In this document: piece after piece, positions 7,052-10,484 of the stretch | Position numbering within the stretch: position 1 is the first letter of the stretch | Layout of the letters: the number at the start of each line of letters is the position of its first letter | Assembly (NCBI GenBank): GCA_017622395.1 | Contig: JAGARF010000243.1 | Span: 1 to 10,484, forward strand | Source: Clostridia bacterium | GTDB lineage: Bacteria > Bacillota > Clostridia > RGIG6154 | Reading direction: 5' to 3' | DNA length: 10,484 bases | Made by a program: the position numbers and the translations under genes | The notes under the pieces: model-generated | What the model was told of the DNA's origin: nothing | What the model saw: only the letters and a program-made list of their open reading frames with translations | Database searches by the model: none

Positions 7052-7915
7052 ATGAGATATGTATTTATGCGATTTCCTGAAGGAAAAGCGAAAGCGGTTA
7101 CATTAAGCTATGATGATAATACAGTTGATAACAAAAGATTTTCAGACATAATAACAGAATATGGGCTTAAATGTACTTTTAATTTAAACAGTCAGAAATC
7201 AAACAAAATGTTTGGAAATATGCTTAATAATGAAGAAATAAAAGAATATATTATAGACAGAGGACACGAAATTGCAGTACACGGAGCCTTTCATAAGGCA
7301 AACGGGATTGTAAGACCTGTGGAGGGAATAAGAGATGTTCTTGCTTGCAGACTTGAGTTTGAGAAAAATTACGGCAGAATAATAAGAGGTATGGCATACC
7401 CTGATTCAGGAATCACAAAATTTCTTAATACATCAGACTATGAAACAATAAAAACTTATTTAAAAAGTCTTGATATTGTATATAGTCGTACACTTGGTGA
7501 GGATAACAGAAAATTCAATATGCCTCTGGATTGGCATGCCTGGATGCCTACAGTTCATCATAACAATCCAAAAAGCCGAGAGATTGCACAGGAGTTTGTA
7601 AATCTTGATATATCTTCAAATTATATTGCAGGGCAGGAATCAAGACTTTTCTATATGTGGGGACACGCATATGAATTCGGAAGAACCGGCGATTGGGAGC
7701 TTCTGTATGACCTCTGTGATATCCTTGCAAAGCATAACGATATATGGTATGCAACAAATATGGACATATATGAGTATGCAAAAGCTTATGAATCTCTTGT
7801 ATGGAGTGCAGACAGCAGCTTGGTATATAATCCAACTCTGTTTAAAATATGGTTTGATGTTGACGGCATACCGTATAGTATAAAATCAGGAGAAACAAGA
7901 AGAATCGAGGATTAA
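7052..7915 (+). CDS. Polysaccharide deacetylase-like protein (CE4/NodB fold)
   Basis: A 287-residue protein with the CE4 motifs: TLSYDD (Asp21, Asp22; one is the usual catalytic base, the other a metal ligand), HGAFH (His77 and His81 as the HxxxH metal ligands), YPDSG at 116-120, and YMWGHAYEF with His205 in the position of the late catalytic histidine. CE4 enzymes remove acetyl groups from chitin, peptidoglycan or xylan in a metal-dependent way. There is no signal peptide or membrane anchor, so it is probably cytoplasmic, unlike classical PgdA-type enzymes. That, with a small C-terminal beta segment (about 250-285), suggests a soluble sugar or glycoside substrate. ATG 7052 has GGTGA 6 bases upstream; Met6 lacks one. 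Lead gene of an operon. Confidence 0.88.
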   Translation: MRYVFMRFPEGKAKAVTLSYDDNTVDNKRFSDIITEYGLKCTFNLNSQKSNKMFGNMLNNEEIKEYIIDRGHEIAVHGAFHKANGIVRPVEGIRDVLACRLEFEKNYGRIIRGMAYPDSGITKFLNTSDYETIKTYLKSLDIVYSRTLGEDNRKFNMPLDWHAWMPTVHHNNPKSREIAQEFVNLDISSNYIAGQESRLFYMWGHAYEFGRTGDWELLYDLCDILAKHNDIWYATNMDIYEYAKAYESLVWSADSSLVYNPTLFKIWFDVDGIPYSIKSGETRRIED

Positions 7916-7918
7916 TAT

Positions 7919-8023
7919 ATGGAAATACTGTATGAAAACAGTAACAATAAATTACTGCTGAATACTCTTGAGCTAAATAATGGCGTAGTTCCACCGAAAA
8001 CAAACCACAAGGAGAGTAAATAA
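7919..8023 (+). CDS. Possible 34-residue ORF between deacetylase and serine hydrolase
   Basis: It starts 3 bases after the deacetylase stop, with GAGG at 7907-7910, 8 bases before its ATG. Its TAA shares one base with the ATG of the next gene (TAATG), an arrangement typical of translational coupling. The peptide (begins MEILYENSNNK, ends PPKTNHKESK) is polar, with a short leucine stretch near residues 12-18, and has no recognised domain. The next gene has its own good ribosome site, so the ORF is not needed for its translation. It could be a genuine small gene, a remnant, or chance in a 107-base gap. Confidence 0.35.
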   Translation: MEILYENSNNKLLLNTLELNNGVVPPKTNHKESK

Positions 8024-9216
8024 TGGAATTTTCAAATTTAACAAATCTTCTTCATCACATAGTTGATGATCTTCATGTACCTTTTGTGCAATGTCAGGTT
8101 TATAAAGAGGGTAAAGAGGTATACAACCACGGCTACGGCGATGCTCAGAAAGATACCCCTGTAACACCACAGCATACATATAATCTTTATTCAACAACAA
8201 AATTTATTACCTGCACAGCCGCACTTCAGCTTTTAGAGCAGGGAAAATATATTATGACAGATCCGCTTTATGAGTATTTCCCTCAATTTAAAGATATGCT
8301 TGTAAAAGTTAAGGACATAAATGCAGAACTTGCGGCAAAGGTTGTTCAGGGACAGAAGGTTGAATATAAAACAGATAACGATATTTTGCTTGTTGAAGCC
8401 AAAAGACCTATTTTAATTAAAGATGTTTTCAATATGACTGCAGGCTTTAATTATGACAGAAATGCTCAAAGCTTTAAAGACATAAAAGAAGAAACAGAGG
8501 GCAGATTTCCGACCTTAAGAATAGCAGATGCTCTTGCAAACAATCCTCTCTCCTATCAACCGGGCGAAAAATGGGGCTATAGCCTTGGTCACGATTTACT
8601 CGGTGCTTTTGTTGAGCTTGTTTCAGGAATGAAATTCGGCGAATATTTAAAGAAAAATATTTTTGAGCCTCTTGATATGGACTCCTTTACCTTTGAAAGA
8701 AATGAAGAGATATATTCAAAAATGGCTGAACAATATGAGTATGATTATGAAACAAAAACCGCTCATAATGTTGGCAAAGCGAACCCACATATTTTGGGCT
8801 CTGAATTTGAAAGCGGCGGTGCAGGTCTTGCAGGAAGTGCAGAGGACTACGGCAAGTTTGTAACTGCTATGTCCCTTGGCGGCATAAGTCCAAAAGGTGA
8901 AAGAATATTATCTGAGCATACAGTTGATTTAATGAGAACAAACTGCCTTAACGATGAACAGCTTAAATTCTTCAATTGGTCACAGCTTACAGGCTATGGC
9001 TATGGCTATGGTGTAAGAACTCATATGAGCAAAGCAAAAAGCGGCGGCTTAAGCCCTGTGGGAGAGTTTGGCTGGGGTGGTGCAGCAGGTGCATATGCAC
9101 TGGTTGACAAGAACAATCAGATTGCAGTATTCTACGGTCAACATATGCTTAACAACTTAGAGCCATACATTCACCCACGCATCAGAAATGCAGTATACAG
9201 CTCACTTGATAAATGA
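8023..9216 (+). CDS. Serine hydrolase, beta-lactamase (class C)/class VIII esterase family
   Basis: A 397-residue protein of the S12/beta-lactamase-related fold. The catalytic SxxK is Ser57-Thr-Thr-Lys60 in LYSTTKF. The second motif is Tyr186-Ser-Leu (GYSLGHD), in place of the YxN of class C enzymes. The third is GWGG at 350-353 rather than KTG. SxxK, Tyr and W-G-G is the pattern of EstB-type class VIII esterases. There is no signal peptide, so a cytoplasmic esterase or amidase is more likely than antibiotic resistance. The stretch from about 90 to 130 between the SxxK helix and the NMTAGF motif is lysine-rich and longer than in short family members. The ribosome site AAGGAG lies 8 bases before the ATG. 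It is co-transcribed with the deacetylase, so the pair might act on one acylated sugar; inference. Confidence 0.9.
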   Translation: MEFSNLTNLLHHIVDDLHVPFVQCQVYKEGKEVYNHGYGDAQKDTPVTPQHTYNLYSTTKFITCTAALQLLEQGKYIMTDPLYEYFPQFKDMLVKVKDINAELAAKVVQGQKVEYKTDNDILLVEAKRPILIKDVFNMTAGFNYDRNAQSFKDIKEETEGRFPTLRIADALANNPLSYQPGEKWGYSLGHDLLGAFVELVSGMKFGEYLKKNIFEPLDMDSFTFERNEEIYSKMAEQYEYDYETKTAHNVGKANPHILGSEFESGGAGLAGSAEDYGKFVTAMSLGGISPKGERILSEHTVDLMRTNCLNDEQLKFFNWSQLTGYGYGYGVRTHMSKAKSGGLSPVGEFGWGGAAGAYALVDKNNQIAVFYGQHMLNNLEPYIHPRIRNAVYSSLDK

Positions 9217-9242
9217 ATAATGAATGATGAATAATTTTGGTT

Positions 9243-9271
9243 GAAAATCGCTATAGCGATTTTCTTTTTTT
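9243..9271 (+). terminator. Rho-independent terminator of the deacetylase/serine hydrolase operon
   Basis: A perfect palindrome centred on AAAATCGCTATAGCGATTTT (9244-9263), flanked by a G/C pair and followed by T7. It begins 26 bases after the serine hydrolase stop. The same palindrome recurs at 10094-10113, and its arms recur in the hairpin array at 703-721. Confidence 0.85.
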
Positions 9272-9301
9272 ATGATTTTGAGACATTGTCGAGGAATTTC
9301 T

Positions 9302-9413
9302 GTAGGGTGCAGCATTTATGATGCACCGTAAAAGCGATTCGTCGGAAAATCATTCCACCTCATCAGTCACTTCGTGACAGCTTCTCCTCAAGGAGAAGCC
9401 AGCCGAACCCTAC
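9302..9413. repeat. Palindromic REP/MITE-like repeat with inverted ends
   Basis: A 112-base element bounded by GTAGGGT (9302-9308) and ACCCTAC (9407-9413). Inside lie GTCAC-TTC-GTGAC (9366-9378) and a perfect 9-bp stem GCTTCTCCT/AGGAGAAGC (9380-9399, 2-base loop). Near the left end is an imperfect GGTGC...GCACC hairpin (9306-9327). The inner section resembles, from memory, interspersed repeats common in gut Clostridia genomes. No coding potential. Non-coding DNA continues on both sides from the operon terminator to the next promoter. Confidence 0.65.
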
Positions 9414-9434
9414 GATGATGTATGTAAAAAACAC

Positions 9435-9463
9435 TTGATAATTTTTAAAAAATGAATTATAAT
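9435..9463 (+). promoter_or_regulatory. Sigma-A promoter of a structured RNA / cupin gene leader
   Basis: -35 TTGATA (9435-9440), 17-base spacer, -10 TATAAT (9458-9463). The expected start at about 9470 is the first base of the 17-bp closing stem described for the RNA. Confidence 0.8.
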
Positions 9464-9469
9464 AATTAT

Positions 9470-9672
9470 GCCAAGCTATTTTAATATGTTAAATTAGGTG
9501 TTTTATAGAGAGAACTGTATATTTTTATATGTTTTCACATACTTTACTATTACGAATTTGTTAAAAATGCGAATTCCATTTAGTGAGGTATGTATAACAC
9601 CTTTTATTAAAATAGTTTGGCGACTATCGGAGTTTGCGTTTTTGTGCGTCTGCTTCGGTGGACGCATTTTTT
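9470..9672 (+). ncRNA. Predicted structured RNA of about 200 nt, family not recognised
   Basis: P1: 9470-9486 (GCCAAGCTATTTTAATA) pairs with 9605-9621 over 17 bp with one G-U. After a 9/2 internal loop, P2 pairs AGGTGTT (9496-9502) with AACACCT (9596-9602). P3 pairs ACATAC (9537-9542) with GTATGT (9588-9593). P4 pairs GAATT (9554-9558) with AATTC (9572-9576). A small AU hairpin lies around 9519-9530 on the left side of P3. A promoter places the 5' end at P1, and a strong terminator ends it at 9672. I see no match to the conserved cores of common riboswitches that I know, and no sequence upstream able to pair with the terminator's left arm, so it looks more like a free-standing RNA than an on/off leader. 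Alternatives: leader of the cupin gene, a 6S-like RNA, or a transposon-derived inverted repeat. Confidence 0.6.
9645..9672 (+). terminator. UUCG-capped terminator just upstream of the cupin gene
   Basis: Stem TGCGTC (9645-9650)/GACGCA (9661-9666), extended by two G-U pairs and a C-G pair closing a TTCG tetraloop (9654-9657), followed by T6. It lies 16 bases before the cupin ATG, too close for a separate promoter, so the cupin gene depends on read-through. Confidence 0.85.
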
Positions 9673-9688
9673 AATTCAGGGTGATTGA

Positions 9689-10090
9689 ATGAGAAACAAG
9701 AAAAAAGTAAAAATAAATCTTTTGAAAGGCTATAAGGTGATTATAGGCGAAAGGTTTGACAGAAAGTTTTACAACTCCACGCGAAAGATGCGTTTGCTCG
9801 AATATATTGCAGAGGGAAAAGGCGAATATATAGTGAATGGAATAAGCATCCCTTTTCAAAAAGGTGATATGCTGATTATGACAGGTGCAGGCTACCCTGT
9901 AATAAAGGCGGATAATATCAGAAGAATATTTATTTCCTACAACAAAAAAGAAATAATAGAAAAAGACTTTAATTTTCTTGCAGATTTCTGCAAAGGAAAC
10001 AGGATATATGAAAAAATAGCAGATTTAGAGAAAAGCTATTATAAAACAGAGTGTGAATATATAGGCTGTCTATGTCTTGAAGATGAATAA
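9689..10090 (+). CDS. Solo AraC-type N-terminal cupin sensor domain, no DNA-binding domain
   Basis: A 133-residue protein. Residues 30-65 (MRLLEYIAEGKGEY, then VNG and KGD) match the beta-strands of the cupin-like sensor at the N-terminus of AraC/XylS regulators, where ligands bind. The part after about 90 is helical in character, like the dimerisation helices. Full AraC-type regulators continue with about 100 residues carrying two helix-turn-helix motifs; here the frame stops at TAA 10088-10090, directly before a hairpin repeat, and no HTH follows. It may be a truncated regulator, or a free sensor that forms mixed dimers. The ribosome site AGGGTG lies 5 bases before the ATG. The basic N-terminus (MRNKKKVK) is unusual for the family. 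The distance to the RNA terminator implies regulated or low-level read-through expression. Confidence 0.65.
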   Translation: MRNKKKVKINLLKGYKVIIGERFDRKFYNSTRKMRLLEYIAEGKGEYIVNGISIPFQKGDMLIMTGAGYPVIKADNIRRIFISYNKKEIIEKDFNFLADFCKGNRIYEKIADLEKSYYKTECEYIGCLCLEDE

Positions 10091-10092
10091 TT

Positions 10093-10118
10093 GAAAATCG
10101 CTATAGCGATTTTCTTTT
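10093..10118 (+). terminator. Terminator after the cupin gene, second copy of the palindrome
   Basis: An identical copy of AAAATCGCTATAGCGATTTT (10094-10113) with the same flanking G/C, followed by TTTT. The bases before it (GATGAATAATT) also resemble those before the first copy, so both genes seem to have received the same mobile or repeated terminator unit. Confidence 0.75.
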
Positions 10119-10124
10119 GTATTA

Positions 10125-10153
10125 TTGACAAAAAAATAAATATGAAGTACAAT
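10125..10153 (+). promoter_or_regulatory. Promoter of the small toxin mRNA
   Basis: -35 TTGACA (full consensus, 10125-10130), 17-base spacer, -10 TACAAT (10148-10153). The predicted start at about 10160 falls at the base of a stable 5' hairpin, CCCGTCGG-TAAT-CCGACGGG (10158-10177). Confidence 0.85.
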
Positions 10154-10157
10154 AAAA

Positions 10158-10242
10158 CCCGTCGGTAATCCGACGGGCAAGATATCATTTACGGTGTTTA
10201 CACCGGCGGTTGTGCTTTCATCTCTTTTTGATTGGAGGTGAT
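10158..10242 (+). promoter_or_regulatory. Folded 5' leader of the toxin mRNA with masked ribosome site
   Basis: Three consecutive structures. A 5'-end hairpin CCCGTCGG/CCGACGGG (10158-10177). A second hairpin CGGTGT-TT-ACACCG (10192-10205). And TCATCTC (10218-10224), able to pair with GAGGTGA (10235-10241) and hide the near-perfect GGAGGTGAT ribosome site. In addition, 10205-10216 is complementary to 10357-10368 at the 3' end (12 bp, three of them G-U), and 10205-10211 is complementary to 10311-10317. End-to-end pairing and ribosome-site masking are hallmarks of type I toxin mRNAs. Confidence 0.7.
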
Positions 10243-10246
10243 CGCT

Positions 10247-10312
10247 ATGGATAGTGAATACATATTATTTATGATTATTCTGTTACTTTTAGTAATTTCC
10301 ATAAAAAAATAA
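10247..10312 (+). CDS. Putative type I toxin, 21-residue membrane peptide
   Basis: ATG 10247 lies 8 bases after GGAGG within GGAGGTGAT, the strongest ribosome site in the window. The 21-residue peptide starts MDSEY, has a single continuous hydrophobic segment of about 14 residues (6-19: ILFMIILLLLVISI), and ends in two lysines. That size and layout match small membrane toxins of type I systems (19-residue IbsC, the longer Fst and TxpA) but not a family I can name by sequence. Such peptides insert into the inner membrane and depolarise it. Support comes mainly from the surroundings: own promoter, folded leader, 3' terminator, and a convergent antisense RNA with consensus promoter overlapping the stop codon and 3' region. 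A small holin-like or regulatory membrane peptide is the alternative. Confidence 0.8.
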   Translation: MDSEYILFMIILLLLVISIKK

Positions 10313-10337
10313 CCGCCACGCCAATGGAACGGTTATT
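10303..10337 (-). terminator. Terminator of the antisense RNA
   Basis: Stem AATAACCG (10308-10315)/CGGTTATT (10330-10337), perfect 8 bp with a 14-base loop; on the minus strand it is followed by a run of seven T. The stop codon of the toxin lies inside the stem, so the same DNA serves both transcripts. Confidence 0.85.
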
Positions 10338-10356
10338 CTTTAAATAAACAACTGTT

Positions 10357-10385
10357 GGCACAACCGTTTGAGGTCTTGCCTTTTT
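10357..10385 (+). terminator. Terminator of the toxin mRNA
   Basis: GGCA (10357-10360) pairs with TGCC (10377-10380), with an inner ACC/GGT (10363-10365 with 10371-10373), followed by T5. The stem is short and competes with long-range pairing of 10357-10368 to the 5' leader, so termination and folding may be linked. Confidence 0.6.
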
Positions 10386-10393
10386 CTATATAT

Positions 10394-10422
10394 ATTATAT
10401 ATATATTTATTAATTTTGTCAA
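10394..10422 (-). promoter_or_regulatory. Consensus promoter of the antisense RNA
   Basis: Minus strand: -35 TTGACA (10417-10422), 17-base spacer, -10 TATAAT (10394-10399). Both hexamers and the spacing are full consensus, stronger than the toxin promoter (TTGACA/TACAAT), as expected when the antitoxin must be in excess. Confidence 0.88.
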
Positions 10423-10456
10423 CAATTTATTTTTTGAAAAAACTATCCTGTTTGCA

Positions 10457-10476
10457 GAGTGTCCTTACGGACACTC
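10457..10476. repeat. Perfect short hairpin at the right edge
   Basis: GAGTGTCC (10457-10464) and GGACACTC (10469-10476) with a TTAC loop. There is no U-tract directly after it on either strand, so it is not a convincing terminator. It resembles the other tiny-loop hairpins in this window. Its role is unknown, and the window ends 8 bases later. Confidence 0.5.
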
Positions 10477-10484
10477 AACAACGA

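Larger units (their letters stand above)
10303..10387 (-). ncRNA. Predicted antisense antitoxin RNA, about 85 nt
   Basis: It is driven by a full-consensus promoter, starts near 10387 and ends at the terminator 10337-10303. It is fully complementary to the toxin mRNA from the last codons through the 3' untranslated region, the convergent layout of txpA/RatA and bsrG/SR4. It carries CGGTTGTGC, an exact copy of the toxin leader segment 10207-10215, so it could compete for the same 3' partner and open or refold the toxin mRNA as well as form a duplex for RNase III. Not tested; inferred from sequence. Confidence 0.75.

Noticed and set aside
7905..8023. Frameshifted extension of the deacetylase into the following small ORF
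   Set aside because: The deacetylase ends with a plausible complete C-terminal beta segment and the small ORF does not resemble its continuation; it has its own ATG and ribosome site.
8023..9216. Antibiotic-resistance beta-lactamase
   Set aside because: No signal peptide, no YxN or KTG motif; the W-G-G third motif fits class VIII esterases better.
9470..9672. Known riboswitch, T-box or retron RNA
   Set aside because: I could not find T-box, TPP, SAM, lysine, purine or FMN core sequences; no reverse transcriptase is nearby, and no alternative pairing partner for the terminator's left arm was seen upstream.
9671..9859. 62-codon minus-strand frame opposite the cupin gene
   Set aside because: It runs through the terminator and antisense to a better-supported gene with a good ribosome site; no promoter or ribosome site of its own.

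Overview
The window looks like chromosome of an A+T-rich anaerobic Bacillota, most likely an uncultured gut Clostridia member. The pointers are strong AGGAGG-type ribosome binding sites, near-consensus sigma-A promoters with 17-base spacers, frequent GTG/AGA usage, short hairpin repeats of a kind common in such genomes, and a B12-independent glycyl-radical diol dehydratase linked to bacterial microcompartment genes.

Left part (1-4948, minus strand): an operon read right to left. It starts at a clear promoter (4920-4948) and runs: Cof-type HAD phosphatase, glycyl-radical diol dehydratase (glycerol/1,2-propanediol type by its active-site residues), its radical-SAM activase, an intergenic array of about nine tiny hairpins, an EutS/PduU-type shell protein, and an EutP/PduV-type GTPase-like protein that runs off the left edge. 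This is one end of a glycyl-radical microcompartment (GRM) locus. The lyase turns a diol into an aldehyde inside a protein shell. The aldehyde dehydrogenase, alcohol dehydrogenase and most shell genes are not in the window.

Middle (5003-6995, minus strand): two single-gene units, each with its own promoter and terminator: an M20 metallopeptidase and a seven-helix hemolysin-III/PAQR-type membrane protein. The second promoter lies back to back with a plus-strand promoter at 7006-7034.

Right part (7006-9271, plus strand): a polysaccharide deacetylase-like protein (CE4), a possible 34-codon ORF, and a cytoplasmic serine hydrolase of the beta-lactamase/class VIII esterase family. They form a tight operon ending in a hairpin terminator.

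Right end (9302-10484): dense in non-coding elements. It holds (i) a 112-base palindromic repeat with inverted ends; (ii) a predicted about 200-nt structured RNA with its own promoter, a 17-bp closing stem starting exactly at the predicted transcription start, and a UUCG-capped terminator; (iii) a solo AraC-type cupin sensor without a DNA-binding domain; and (iv) a compact type I toxin-antitoxin locus. In the last, a 21-residue membrane peptide is made from a heavily folded mRNA, opposed by an antisense RNA with a perfect promoter and terminator. Items (ii) and (iv) and the hairpin array between the microcompartment genes are the parts most likely to be undescribed.
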